A stretch of 64,000 bases of DNA from Streptomyces malaysiensis subsp. samsunensis. GTDB taxonomy: Bacteria; Actinomycetota; Actinomycetes; Streptomycetales; Streptomycetaceae. Shown here in pieces: positions 31,534 to 40,842 of the stretch (positions within the stretch are counted from its first letter, which is position 1; every line of letters begins with the position of its first letter). The position numbers and the translations under genes were made by a program. Below the pieces are notes generated by a model. That model was given only the letters and a program-made list of their open reading frames with translations. It made no database searches and was not told the origin of the DNA. Location: NCBI RefSeq assembly GCF_024519315.1, contig NZ_JANIIC010000011.1, positions 122,461 through 186,460 of the forward strand. The letters are read 5' to 3'.

Positions 31534-32177
31534 GAGGCCATCTCCTTCATCAGGGTGCGCCGTGCCCGGAACAGCCTGCCGCGTACGGTCTGTTCGCTCT
31601 CGCCCACCACGTGCGCGATCTCCTCGTACGACAGCCCGTGCAGCTCCCTGAGGACCCAGCAGGCACGCTGAGCGGGGTGCAGGTCCCGGAGCGCTTGTGT
31701 CAGCGCCGCCGCGGCGGCCGCGCTTTCGACTGCTCGGGCGGGTTCGCCACCGGCATCGTGGGCCGCCGGCTCGGAGACGGCGTCCAAGGACACGGAAGGG
31801 GCCCGTCCGCGCCGGACATTGAGGCATCGGTTGGTCACGATGCGGTACATCCAGGTGCGGAACGAGGCGTCCCCGCGGAACTCGGGAAGCCGCCGCCACG
31901 CGCTGATGAGGGCGTCCTGGACCGCCTCCTCGGCGTCCGAGAGGTTGCCCAGCATGTGGTACGCCAGTGCCAGCAGCGGTCCGCTGTGACGCTGGACCAG
32001 TACGGCGAAGGCGTCGTCGTCACCTTCAGCGGCCCGGGCCACCAGCAGTCCGTTGTCCAGATCACGGAGGTCGTCTCCGGTCTCGCCCATCCGCTCGGCC
32101 GGGGGCGGATCCGACCCAGTGGGCTGGTACGGAGCCGCGCACCGGAGTGGTGAGAGTCCTCCCTGCTTCGCATCCAC
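31524..32177 (-). CDS. ECF RNA polymerase sigma factor
   Basis: A 217-residue protein; ATG 32177 or, more typical in length, ATG 32090. Region 2: DAFAVLVQRHSGPLLALAY, then SDAEEAVQDALISAWRRLPEF and FRTWMYRIVTNRC. Region 4: LRDLHPAQRACWVLRELHGL and SYEEIAHVVGESEQTVRGRLF. It should drive genes for envelope stress. Its downstream partner is the ZAS/Asp23 protein. The 217-bp gap to the divergent Asp23 gene should hold its promoter. Confidence 0.9.
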   Translation of the reverse strand: MDAKQGGLSPLRCAAPYQPTGSDPPPAERMGETGDDLRDLDNGLLVARAAEGDDDAFAVLVQRHSGPLLALAYHMLGNLSDAEEAVQDALISAWRRLPEFRGDASFRTWMYRIVTNRCLNVRRGRAPSVSLDAVSEPAAHDAGGEPARAVESAAAAAALTQALRDLHPAQRACWVLRELHGLSYEEIAHVVGESEQTVRGRLFRARRTLMKEMASWR

Positions 32178-32394
32178 TGTTCGCTTCTCACACGATTCGC
32201 GTCCTGGACGACGTCACGGCGCCTCCCACCCCTGTTCGCCTGATGACGGCGGTCCAACCAAGCGGTCCGACCAGGCCCCCTCAACCAGGCTACGTGACGC
32301 ACACCACAGAAAAGTGTGATGATTTCCTACTTTTTGTGTCCATTCTTATGACGGGCGCTGATCCGGTGTCCGTCTCCCCCGCAAGGAGAACGTC

Positions 32395-32880
32395 ATGACG
32401 GACACGACGCCCCGCCCGGGCTCTGAAAGGCACTGGTCTGCCGATGAGGCAACGGCACAGCACACCCCGAAGCACAGCCTCGACGCACCGGACAGCCGTG
32501 GGCGGACCACGATCGCGGACACCGTCGCGGAGAAGATCGCCGGAATGGCGACCCGTGAGGTTCCGGGCATCCACAACCTCGGCTCCGGCATGGCGCGGAC
32601 CATCGGGGGCGTCCGTGAGCGGATGCCCGGCGGGCAGCCCAGCATCACCCGCGGTGTGCACGTCGAGGTGGGCGAGCACCAGACGGCTGTGGACCTGGAC
32701 GTGGTCGTCGACTACGGATTCCCCATCGTCGACGTCGCCGCGGATGTCCGCACCAATGTCATCGCGGCCGTGGAACGCATGACCGGTCTGGAGGTCGTCG
32801 AGGTGAACGTGGCCGTCGACGACATCCACCTGCCGGAGGACGAGGACGAAGGCGAAGGCGACGAACACCGGGTGGAGTGA
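32395..32880 (+). CDS. Asp23/Gls24 family envelope stress protein
   Basis: A 161-residue protein with AAGGAG six to seven bases before ATG 32395. The domain covers about 35-150: TTIADTVAEKIAGMATREVP, GVHVEVGEHQTAVDLDVVV and VRTNVIAAVERMTGLEVVEV. It ends in an acidic tail. Gls24 proteins coat the inner membrane in Gram-positives under cell-wall stress. It heads a five-gene plus-strand operon. Confidence 0.9.
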   Translation: MTDTTPRPGSERHWSADEATAQHTPKHSLDAPDSRGRTTIADTVAEKIAGMATREVPGIHNLGSGMARTIGGVRERMPGGQPSITRGVHVEVGEHQTAVDLDVVVDYGFPIVDVAADVRTNVIAAVERMTGLEVVEVNVAVDDIHLPEDEDEGEGDEHRVE

Positions 32881-32960
32881 TCTCCCCCGCCTCTGCCCCC
32901 TGCCGTGCGGCTACACCGCGCACGGGAAGGAGGGGGCCGCATGAGACTGGTGAATGAACG

Positions 32961-33215
32961 ATGAACACAACTGTGGTCGGACTCCTGACCGGCCTGGCAC
33001 TGGGTTTCGCCGGTTATTTCGGTGGCTTCGGGGCTTTCATCGTGGTCACGGCCCTGGGCTTGGTGGGTCTGATCGTCGGCCACCTCGCACGCGGCGATGT
33101 CCATGTCACCGACTACGTACGCACCCGCGAAGGCGATGGACACCGGGCGGAGACCTTCCAGCGCCGTCGGAGCAGCCACGGACCCGGCACCGAGCACAGG
33201 GGGCGTGTGCGGTGA
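32961..33215 (+). CDS. Small two-helix membrane protein of the Asp23 operon
   Basis: An 84-residue protein with two hydrophobic segments, TTVVGLLTGLALGFAGYFGG and FIVVTALGLVGLIVGHLARG, joined by a short turn, then a polar tail. It has the character of the DUF2273 family found next to Asp23 genes. It overlaps the next gene (GTGA). Confidence 0.75.
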   Translation: MNTTVVGLLTGLALGFAGYFGGFGAFIVVTALGLVGLIVGHLARGDVHVTDYVRTREGDGHRAETFQRRRSSHGPGTEHRGRVR

Positions 33216-33631
33216 ACACCCAGCCCCCGTCGCGTCCCCGCCGGGGCGGTCCGGGAAGCGGCGAGAGCACGGGCACATCCCCCCTCCCGTCGCCCGCCCG
33301 GCGCGGCGCGACACTGATCCCCGACAAAGTGGTGGCCCGCATCGCGGTCCGCGCGGCACACGAAGCCCTTACTCGGCAAGGAGACGAGCCTCCCCAACGG
33401 CTCGGCCTGGGAACACCCCGCACCACGGCCACCCTGCACGACGGCTCGGTCCGCCTCGGTGTCTCCTTGGAGCTGCCCTATCCCGTCGACATCGCCCGCG
33501 CCGGCGGTGAGATTCGGCACTACATCGCCGAACGGGTGTCCCATCTGACCGGCCTGCGGATCGACGGCATCACCGTGTCCGTCCAGCGACTCGTCGCCGG
33601 TCGGAGCCTGCGACGAGGACGAGTCGAATGA
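33212..33631 (+). CDS. Asp23-like protein
   Basis: A 139-residue protein from GTG 33212. After a disordered N-terminus it reads IPDKVVARIAVRAAHEALTR, then VRLGVSLELPYPVDIARAGG and TGLRIDGITVSV, the Asp23 fold. Probably a partner of the first Asp23 gene. Confidence 0.75.
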   Translation: MNTQPPSRPRRGGPGSGESTGTSPLPSPARRGATLIPDKVVARIAVRAAHEALTRQGDEPPQRLGLGTPRTTATLHDGSVRLGVSLELPYPVDIARAGGEIRHYIAERVSHLTGLRIDGITVSVQRLVAGRSLRRGRVE

Positions 33632-33662
33632 CCCGGCGGCACGCGCCCGCGACAGGAGGATC

Positions 33663-34361
33663 ATGACTTCCCGCACCCCGAACACCCCGCCGGACCCCGG
33701 CGGCGATCCCCCTCGACCGCGGCCGGACACCACGGCGGCTCCGGCCGGGAACACGCCGCACCACGATCCGCCGCCCGTTGAACCGCCGCCTCGACAGACA
33801 GCGCGGGAAGAACGGTCCCCCCGCCCCTGGGGGACGCGCCGGGCCCCCGCCGTCCTGGCCGCCGCACTGATCGCGGTCGGAACGGGCATGCTGGTCTTCG
33901 AAGCGGTCTGGATAGGCACCGGACACCCGGCCACTGCCTGGTGGACACGGTTGACCCACGAACTCGCCTCCCGCCCGGTGGACGACGTCTGGGTCCTCAC
34001 CGGCGCCGCCATCGCCGCTGCCCTCGGCCTGTGGCTGATCGTCCTGGCCCTCACCCCCGGTCTGCGTCCCCAATTGCCGTTGCGGGTCCCCACCGACGGG
34101 CGCGGGCGGATGCGTGCCGTGCTCGACCGCAAGGGCGCGGCGCTGATCCTGCGCGACGCCGCCCTGCGTGTCCCCGGGGTCAGCGCGGCGCGAGTCAGGG
34201 TGCGCCGCCGCCGGGTCACGGTCCGTGCCGACGTGAGCTTCCGCGACACAGCCGACGTCAAGGACGAACTCACCGACGCCGTCCGGCGCGAGGAACGCGG
34301 CCAACTCGCCCTGGCCCGGACCCCGCGCCTGGCGGTCCGCGTACACCGGAGCCCGACCTGA
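33663..34361 (+). CDS. DUF6286-like membrane protein
   Basis: A 232-residue protein with AGGAGG upstream of ATG 33663. A Pro-rich N-terminus of 60 residues is followed by two membrane segments (AVLAAALIAVGTGMLVFEAV; VWVLTGAAIAAALGLWLIVL) and a C-terminal Asp23-like domain (RDAALRVPGVSAARVRVRRR). Fits the DUF6286 family of Asp23 operons. Confidence 0.7.
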   Translation: MTSRTPNTPPDPGGDPPRPRPDTTAAPAGNTPHHDPPPVEPPPRQTAREERSPRPWGTRRAPAVLAAALIAVGTGMLVFEAVWIGTGHPATAWWTRLTHELASRPVDDVWVLTGAAIAAALGLWLIVLALTPGLRPQLPLRVPTDGRGRMRAVLDRKGAALILRDAALRVPGVSAARVRVRRRRVTVRADVSFRDTADVKDELTDAVRREERGQLALARTPRLAVRVHRSPT

Positions 34362-34402
34362 TGGTCGTGGCGCCAGGGCCCCGATGCTCACCGGAGAAGA
34401 CG

Positions 34403-35002
34403 ATGAGGGAACACACCACGACCAACCGTGTGCTTCTGGCCCTGCTCGGACTCGTACTGCTGGGCGGCGGCCTCCTGGTGCTCGCCGGCGGCGCCGACAT
34501 CTACCGTCGCCTGCGCCTCACGCCGCCCGGCGGCTGGCCGCTCACCACTCCGCACAACGTCCTGATCCCGCGTGCCGACCAGATCCGGTGGACCGTCCAG
34601 GACTGGTGGTGGCTGTCCGCCATCGCGGCACTGACCCTGCTCATGCTGCTCGCCCTGTGGTGGCTGCTGTCCCAGCCCCGGCGACGGCACTCCCGCCGAC
34701 TGTCCGTAGGACACGCCCCCCGGGGAACCGTGACGGTCAACGACCATGCGCTGCGCGACGCCCTCACCACCGACCTCGACACGCTGCCCGGCGTCCGGCG
34801 GGCCCGGGCACGCTTCCTCGGGCCTCCCACTCACCCGCGGGCCCGTATCGGCCTCGTCCTCAACCCCGGCAGCACTCCGCGGCACGTACTCGAGGACCTG
34901 CGCGACGCCACCGATCGAGCCCGCCAATCGGCTGGTTGGGACCGCCTCCCCACGGATGTCCGCCTGGGCGTCGCCCGCCATGGCCCGCACCGTGCCGAAT
35001 GA
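34403..35002 (+). CDS. AmaP-like membrane anchor of Asp23 proteins
   Basis: A 199-residue protein from ATG 34403. Two membrane segments (VLLALLGLVLLGGGLLVLAG and SAIAALTLLMLLALWWLL) bracket an external loop, followed by a cytoplasmic domain (VNDHALRDALTTDLDTLPGV). The layout equals AmaP, the membrane anchor of Asp23. It closes the operon. Confidence 0.75.
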   Translation: MREHTTTNRVLLALLGLVLLGGGLLVLAGGADIYRRLRLTPPGGWPLTTPHNVLIPRADQIRWTVQDWWWLSAIAALTLLMLLALWWLLSQPRRRHSRRLSVGHAPRGTVTVNDHALRDALTTDLDTLPGVRRARARFLGPPTHPRARIGLVLNPGSTPRHVLEDLRDATDRARQSAGWDRLPTDVRLGVARHGPHRAE

Positions 35003-35130
35003 CGTCACGTCCGGCTCCGCCCCCTCGCTCAGGTGTCCACGTGGCGGCATACGGGGCAGGCCGTTCCTCCGCCCGACGGGCGGTGTGGCCGGCGTCCGAA
35101 AGCGAGGTCCAAGCGCAGACGCATGAGGCA

Positions 35131-35664
35131 TCAGGACGTGCCGCGGCGTCCCTGGCCTTCCCGCCGGCCTTCCGCGCCGATCAGGCGGGCTCGGCCGGTG
35201 CCGGTTCCGGTGTCGATGAGGATCTGCTCGGCCGGCGCGATGTTGTCGGCACGGACGGCCCGCGCCATCGCGGCGCGTGCCGCGTCGGGCGTCGCGTGCG
35301 GCGGGACCACCAACAGGGAGAAGAGGTCCTGATCGCCTCGAGTGATGAGGATGGTGTCGTCACCCACCGGGAACGAGTCGATGTGCACGACGCGATCGTC
35401 GATGATCAGTCGTGTCGGCAGTTCTTCCCAGGCATCGGAGTCCAGGCCGACGCGCACGACGGGCCCGAGGTAGTCGGTCAGCGCGGTGACCAGGGCGGGA
35501 AGCTCGGCGCCTATGTCGCGGGAACGCGGCCACCACGCACCGTCGAGATTGCCCTCACGGCTTTGTGTCGTCACCAGTCGCAGCAGGGCTGTTCCGGGTT
35601 TCACCGCATGATGGATCGCGTCCGGCAGAAGATTCACTTCACGCGGGGTGTCGGCATCGGACAT
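35131..35664 (-). CDS. DUF5994 protein (first copy)
   Basis: A 177-residue protein from ATG 35664. It contains LDGAWWPRSRDIGAELPALV, the DUF5994 hallmark, then VVHIDSFPVGDDTILITR and SLLVVPPHATPDAARAAM. DUF5994 proteins are Streptomyces-specific and of unknown role. The plus-strand copy 35942-36406 is a divergent paralogue. Confidence 0.75.
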   Translation of the reverse strand: MSDADTPREVNLLPDAIHHAVKPGTALLRLVTTQSREGNLDGAWWPRSRDIGAELPALVTALTDYLGPVVRVGLDSDAWEELPTRLIIDDRVVHIDSFPVGDDTILITRGDQDLFSLLVVPPHATPDAARAAMARAVRADNIAPAEQILIDTGTGTGRARLIGAEGRREGQGRRGTS

Positions 35665-35941
35665 GGTCTGCTCACCCTCCGCGGGGTTCGGTGGCGGGCG
35701 GTGGGCCACCAACTTCACCGTACTCCGAGAGCCCGCGCCCAGGCCCGTCCGCGCCCTGCGGCCCCGGACACCCGGGATTCCCGAGGAAGTGGCTGATCAC
35801 AGGGGGGGCTCAGCAGGGCCACGCCCGGAGTACAGTGAAAACACCGGGAGCCCCTCGCACACCGGCTTCCACGCGGGTGTCGTTCTCGGCGAGCGACAAC
35901 ACCGGGACGCTGTAAGGCGCCCCCGGGGACAGGTCCGCGCC

Positions 35942-36406
35942 ATGACCGTGACCGTCGACCGTACGCCCTCTGATGAGGGCGTGCCCTCCCCACCGGCCCG
36001 CCTGTCACTGACCCCGACGAGCCTGGTTCCGGGTCTCCTGGACGGTGCGTGGTGGCCTCGCTCCCGCGATCTCCTCCGTGAGCTGCCCACCCTTACGGAC
36101 GTGCTGGACGCACGCTGGGGCCGGATCACGCGCGTCTCCGTGAACCCGACCGACTGGCCCGTGATCCCGCGCAAGGTGCCTGTGACCGGGCACACGGTGC
36201 ACGTGGGCTGGTTCACTGACGAGCAGGACCCGCACAAGGTGATCCTGCTCTCCTACAACGTCGGCCGCTGGGACCTTCTGGTGATCCCGCCGGAGGCGAG
36301 TGCGGCGGCCGCCGCCCGGCTGATGTCCGCCGCGGCGACCACCGGCGCCCTCCTCACCGCCAGCAGCCTCATGGCGAGCGAGACCGCCTCCGCGAATGAC
36401 GCATGA
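35942..36406 (+). CDS. DUF5994 protein (second copy)
   Basis: A 154-residue protein from ATG 35942. It carries LVPGLLDGAWWPRSRDLLRE and HTVHVGWFTDEQDPHKVILLS, then RWDLLVIPPEASAAAAARLM. Close to the first copy in organisation, and oriented divergently from it, so the two share a 278-bp upstream gap. Confidence 0.75.
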   Translation: MTVTVDRTPSDEGVPSPPARLSLTPTSLVPGLLDGAWWPRSRDLLRELPTLTDVLDARWGRITRVSVNPTDWPVIPRKVPVTGHTVHVGWFTDEQDPHKVILLSYNVGRWDLLVIPPEASAAAAARLMSAAATTGALLTASSLMASETASANDA

Positions 36407-36470
36407 CCTTCTCCTGACCCGGGCCGGTGGGTGCGAAGCAAGGCCCCACACCCACCGCCATGTCCTCCCG

Positions 36471-36746
36471 ATGAACGAGGTCACCATGCAGCCACGGGAA
36501 ACATCCTCGGCAGGGCGCGCCGAGGTACGTATTGTCGCCGCGTCCCCCGAGGCCGCCCGTCAGGTCGCGGAGGTGCTCCGTCGTTGCTTCGCCGGCACCG
36601 AACAGCGGAGCTACCCCGCCGGCGCGGACGGCGGAACCCGGCTCCATCTCACCGTGGACACCACGCACACCGCAGAACCGGCGCGGTCCTGGCTGCTGGC
36701 GAGCCGGTCCTCCGGGCAGGACCGCACACAGACCGACGAAGTCTGA
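36471..36746 (+). CDS. Small hypothetical protein
   Basis: A 91-residue protein starting at ATG 36471 or 36486. It has AEVRIVAASPEAARQVAEVL followed by TRLHLTVDTTH, a short alpha/beta layout. No family is recognised. It follows the second DUF5994 gene by 64 bases and may be cotranscribed. Confidence 0.45.
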   Translation: MNEVTMQPRETSSAGRAEVRIVAASPEAARQVAEVLRRCFAGTEQRSYPAGADGGTRLHLTVDTTHTAEPARSWLLASRSSGQDRTQTDEV

Positions 36747-36775
36747 AGGGATGCCCTTCAGGGACCGTGCCGGGG

Positions 36776-37921
36776 TCATGCCCGACGTTCGGCCCGCAGC
36801 GGTGCTCCCACCGCATGGAGATGGCGTAGTGCCTGTCGGTACGAGTCCACCAAGCCCGTCTGTGCGTAGGGCAGGTCGAGCTCGGCGCAGTAGGCACGGA
36901 TCAGGGGCTGGGCCGCCGGCAGAGCGGTTCGGGGCATGCTGGGGAACAGGTGGTGTTCGATCTGGTAGTTCAGGCCGCCGAGCACGAAGTCGATGACACG
37001 CCCGCCCCGTACGTTGCGCGAGGTGAGGACCTGGCCGCGCAGGAAGTCCGGTCGGTCATGCTCCCCCGGCATCGCCATCCCCTTGTGATTGGGGGCGAAT
37101 GAGACTCCCATGTACAGGCCGAAAAGGGCCTGCTGGACCACGACGAACACCAGCGCCTTCAGCGGCGAGAGGACCACGAGCACAACGGTGAGATACGCCG
37201 CCACGTGCACGAGCAGGGCCAGTGCCTCGACCGCGAGAGGAGCGGGAGCACTTGTCCGGCCCCTGCGCAGCGCCCGGAATGTGGCCACATGCAGTGCCCA
37301 GCCCTCCAGCAGCAGCATGGGGAAGAAGAGGGAAGCCTGGTGACGGGTGATGAAGCCGGTCACCCCCGTGCGCCCACGAGCCTCGTGATCGATGAAGACC
37401 ACGGCGCCGGTCTCGATGTCGGGGTCGCGGCCGACCTGGTTGGGATGGGCGTGGTGACGGTTGTGCTTGGCCACCCACCATCCGAATCCGAGGCCGATGA
37501 AGAGATTGCCGAAGACCAGCCCTGTTGCGTCGTTTGCCCGCTTGCCGTGGAACAGCTGTCGGTGGCCCGCTTCATGTCCGCGGAACCCGCACTGTGTGAA
37601 GGCGAAGGCCAACACCGCGGCGACGGTCAGCTGCCACCAGGAGTCGCCGATCAGGAGGAAGGCCGCCCAGCCTCCGGCCAGGAGGAGCAGCGTGACAGCC
37701 AGCGCCGTGACGGAGCTCAGTGGCCGGTGCCGCAGCAGTCCCGCGCTTCTGACCTGGCGGGAGAGCAGCGCGTAGGCACTGCCTGGGGATCGATCACGGA
37801 TCGTCGTAGAGCCACCCGGGGAGTCTTCGGAGGGCTCCGCCCCCCGAGCCGACGGGTTTGGAGAAGTCGAGGAGGTTCCAGCCGACCGCGGGGAGCGTTG
37901 AATGAAGTCTGAAGACGCCAT
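36776..37921 (-). CDS. Membrane fatty acid desaturase
   Basis: A 381-residue protein. The three histidine boxes are HEAGH (116-120), HNRHH (153-157) and QIEHH near residue 325, giving the diiron site. Four membrane segments lie between (for example SVTALAVTLLLLAGGWAAFLL). It is of the front-end/acyl-lipid type. It would introduce a double bond into membrane acyl chains. Its C-terminus faces the DUF5994-linked small gene, convergent by 30 bases. Confidence 0.88.
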   Translation of the reverse strand: MASSDFIQRSPRSAGTSSTSPNPSARGAEPSEDSPGGSTTIRDRSPGSAYALLSRQVRSAGLLRHRPLSSVTALAVTLLLLAGGWAAFLLIGDSWWQLTVAAVLAFAFTQCGFRGHEAGHRQLFHGKRANDATGLVFGNLFIGLGFGWWVAKHNRHHAHPNQVGRDPDIETGAVVFIDHEARGRTGVTGFITRHQASLFFPMLLLEGWALHVATFRALRRGRTSAPAPLAVEALALLVHVAAYLTVVLVVLSPLKALVFVVVQQALFGLYMGVSFAPNHKGMAMPGEHDRPDFLRGQVLTSRNVRGGRVIDFVLGGLNYQIEHHLFPSMPRTALPAAQPLIRAYCAELDLPYAQTGLVDSYRQALRHLHAVGAPLRAERRA

Positions 37922-38638
37922 GGATCTCGATCCTGATCGGTGTCAGCCGTCAGCCGTCAGCTGTCAGTGGCACGCGGATGCGGGCAGTTCGTGCGGCGAC
38001 GTCGGAGGGGCAGCCCTCGCAGGCCACCAGGGACAGGCCACCAGGGCCACCAGGGCCACCAGGGAGAGGACAACCATCGTGCGGGTCAGCCGGTCCGCTT
38101 GGCCGGTGCTCGGACCACGTCGTCCTCCGCTCGCGCGGCCCATCGGGCCGTGGCGGCCCTGACGCGGACGCCTTGAGCTGTGTATACGCCCTTCCCGAGC
38201 CCGTGATCAGGGCCGTGTCGTGAACCGCAGAGGACAGCCGTGGAGGGCAACCGCCATTCCGGATCGCCCTCGGTCCTCTTCACCGTACTCCCCGCGCCGC
38301 GGGGAGGCATGTTTCCCCACGGCGCGGAAGTGGCAGACGCACTCCAGCGTCCGGACGGGAGTAGGGTGGCGATACGCCAGACCATCCTGGGTGGCGTCAT
38401 CGTCGCGGCGTCGGCCTCGGGGAACGCCAGGCCCGGCAACGGCCGCCGGGAAGAGCACCTGCCCACCGGTCGCCACACAGCGCACAGCGAATCGTCAGGC
38501 CCGACCGCGGGCCGGCCTCCAGGCCGACAACGGCCGGAGCATCAGCAACGCTCCCTGAGCACCACGGAACCAACCGCACCACTTCTGGCCCTTTCCACGG
38601 GTCTCTCCGGCCCGTTGTCGCACCATGAGTAAGAGGAA
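37922..38638. other. Gene-poor 0.7-kb stretch with short repeats
   Basis: No convincing gene. A plus-strand frame at 38240-38632 (130 codons, MEGNRHSGSPSVLF) has passable GC at third positions but Pro/Ser low complexity later and no ribosome site. Two short tandem arrays occur: TCAGCCG-like units at about 37946-37968, and GCCACCAGG units at about 38030-38072. Confidence 0.35.
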
Positions 38639-38917
38639 ATGGTTCCCATGTATTCACATGACGCCATCTCAAACCGTCGTCGCAGCCGCTCCGAACCGAC
38701 CGAGGAGATGGTGGCCGGACTGGTCTGCATCGTCTGCCGCACCGACTACCGGCGCGCACCGGACGCGGTCACGCTGGTGGTCGCGCACCACAGCGGCAGG
38801 CAACTGCTCGCTTGCGAGGGTGTGTGCGCGCGGATGGCCGGCGGGGCCGTCCACAGTACCGACGAGCCGCCTCTCCCGCTGGTCGAGCGCGTGCACAGAT
38901 ACGAGGCCGAGCACTGA
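38639..38917 (+). CDS. Small Cys-rich hypothetical protein
   Basis: A 92-residue protein, start ATG 38648 (MYSHDAISNRRRSRSEP) or 38639, with GAGGAAATGG upstream. GLVCIVCRTDYRRAP gives one CxxC and LLACEGVCARMAGG a second pair (Cys-x3-Cys), so it may bind zinc. It precedes the phosphatase gene by 187 bases. No family is recognised. Confidence 0.5.
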   Translation: MVPMYSHDAISNRRRSRSEPTEEMVAGLVCIVCRTDYRRAPDAVTLVVAHHSGRQLLACEGVCARMAGGAVHSTDEPPLPLVERVHRYEAEH

Positions 38918-39104
38918 TGCAATGATCACGCACTCCGCCGGGGCGCTCGATCCGGTGGAGATTCGCACCGCCCACCGACCACCTGGCGGCAGATGTCGCA
39001 AGCGCCCATGTGCGCGATGCTGAGGTGGAGGGAGCGGGGCCGCAGTGCGGCGAACCGCACAAAGGCTCGCCTGTGCGAGGGCGCTGCCGCGAGACGAGGT
39101 CGCC

Positions 39105-40343
39105 ATGACAGACGGTGAAAAGGGCTTTCGTAAAGTCGCAGTGGATCGGTCAGAGGGATTCGGTGAGCGGCTGCTGGGCGCGCTGCTCGACCGGGCTCAC
39201 GAGATGCCGCCCCAGCTGATCGCCCCGCTGGTCGCCGAGGAAGTGGGCAGGATCGGCGGGCGTGACGTCTCGATCCTCCTTCAGGACTACGACCAACTGG
39301 TGCTGGCCCCCCTGCCGGGCATGAGACTCGTGGTCGGGAAGCCTGAGCGGATCGACGATTCTCAGGCCGGCAGGGCCTTTCTGAGCGCGGCGACGGTGGA
39401 ACAGCCGCAGACCGACGGCGTACGGATGTTCCTGCCGCTGCTGGACGGCAGCGACGTGGTGGGGGTGCTGGCCGTCACCCTGAGCACCGTCGATGACGAC
39501 GACCGGCGGTTGCTGCGGCGCCTCTCCGGCCTGATCGCCGACATGCTGGTCACCAAGAACAGCTATACCGACCAGTTCTTCCGGGCCCGGCGCCGTGAGC
39601 CGATGACCCTGGCCGCGGAGATCCAATGGTCACTGCTGCCCCCGCTGACCATGGTCACACCGCAGGTGGCGGTGGCCGGGATCCTCGAGCCCGCCTACGA
39701 CGTCGCGGGTGACAGCTTCGACTACGCCCTGAATGACAACATCCTGCACGTGGCCATCATCGATGCCATGGGTCACGGGCTGGACGCCGCCGTGCTGGCC
39801 ACCGTCGCCATCGGCGCCTACCGGCACGCCAGACGCGCCGACGTCGGCCTCGCCGAGCTGTACATGTTCATGGACACGGCCATCGACAAGCAGTTCGGAC
39901 CCGACCACTTCGTCACCGCGCAGATGATGCGCCTGGATATCGGAACCGGCCACCTGCAATGGGTCAACGCCGGTCACCCGGCGCCCCTGCTGATCCACGA
40001 CCACCGTGTCGTCCAAGCACTGGAGAGCCCTGGCACCCTGCCCGTCGGCTTCGGCGGCGCCATCCCTCAGATCAGCGACCAGGCGCTGTCCCCCGGCGAC
40101 CGGATCCTCTTCTTCACCGACGGTCTCATCGAGGAGCACCGCACCGGCGAAGAGCAGTTCGGCGAGGAGCGACTGCTCGACTTCGTGGACCGAGCGGGAT
40201 GCGCGGGAGAAGGCGTACAGGAAATGGTGCGCGGCCTGTCCCACACCCTGATGCGAGAACGCGGCGGGGTCACCACCGACGACGCGACGCTCTTCCTGAT
40301 CGAGTGGTGCGGGGGCACCGCCGACCGTCTCGTCACGCGCTGA
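39105..40343 (+). CDS. SpoIIE-type PP2C serine phosphatase with GAF-like domain
   Basis: A 412-residue protein from ATG 39105. Residues 1-170 form a GAF-like sensor region ending in LSTVDDDDRRLLRRLSGLIA. The phosphatase follows: AAEIQWSLLPP, AYDVAGDSFDYAL (metal-binding DxxG...D), HVAIIDAMGHGLDAAVLATV, and WVNAGHPAPLLI. These are the SpoIIE/RsbU motifs. It probably dephosphorylates an anti-anti-sigma factor. Confidence 0.9.
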   Translation: MTDGEKGFRKVAVDRSEGFGERLLGALLDRAHEMPPQLIAPLVAEEVGRIGGRDVSILLQDYDQLVLAPLPGMRLVVGKPERIDDSQAGRAFLSAATVEQPQTDGVRMFLPLLDGSDVVGVLAVTLSTVDDDDRRLLRRLSGLIADMLVTKNSYTDQFFRARRREPMTLAAEIQWSLLPPLTMVTPQVAVAGILEPAYDVAGDSFDYALNDNILHVAIIDAMGHGLDAAVLATVAIGAYRHARRADVGLAELYMFMDTAIDKQFGPDHFVTAQMMRLDIGTGHLQWVNAGHPAPLLIHDHRVVQALESPGTLPVGFGGAIPQISDQALSPGDRILFFTDGLIEEHRTGEEQFGEERLLDFVDRAGCAGEGVQEMVRGLSHTLMRERGGVTTDDATLFLIEWCGGTADRLVTR

Positions 40344-40622
40344 GCAGCCCCAGCGGATTCCCCCGGGCTCCTGGGGCATGGCATACCGACGACAGCGCCC
40401 CCACCGGACCCGTCGGCGGCGTTGCCCCATGTCACCGCACCCAACCCCGCGCTGCTTCGGCTCCCGGCGTTCGCCTGCGTGCCCCCTGGCCTCGTGCCCT
40501 GTCCATGCCCTTCACAGCAGTCGGCGACGGTCACGAACGGGGCGATCAAGCCCCCGCACACAAGCCCCATTGGCTACGTTTTCCCAGGTCAGGCGCACCA
40601 CATCCCCGGAGGGCGCCGGTGG
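40344..40622. other. Intergenic region before tRNA fragment 3
   Basis: A 279-base gap after the phosphatase; no gene or clear hairpin seen. It ends at the third tRNA repeat. Confidence 0.4.
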
Positions 40623-40666
40623 TTCCCAAGCTCAGAGCGCGGGTTCGATTCCCGTCACCCGCTCCA
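40623..40666. repeat. 44-bp direct repeat of tRNA-Gly 3' end (att copy 3)
   Basis: Exact copy of 21778-21821 including CCA. It is followed by the stem AGCCCCGGGCC / GGCCCGGGGCT and TTTGTTG, then a 170-bp segment resembling 21880-21998 and the AbiE-partner paralogue. Confidence 0.92.
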
Positions 40667-40842
40667 GCACAGAGCCCCGGGCCGGCGGCCCGGGGCTCGT
40701 TTGTTGCCCAGACCACTCAAGGTCACCGTGCCCGTTCCGTGCCCGATAGCTGTCGCGTGTGTCCGGCGGTCATGTTCACGCTCCCGTGCGCCGATCCGCA
40801 CCGTCGATGCGCTCGGCCGTCCCCGTCAGGCATGGTGGATCC

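Noticed and set aside
38240..38632. A 130-residue plus-strand gene
   Set aside because: There is no ribosome site and the later half is low complexity; codon bias is only passable. Kept as a gap note.
40623..40666. A third functional tRNA-Gly gene
   Set aside because: Same as above; upstream bases do not form a D-arm or acceptor stem.
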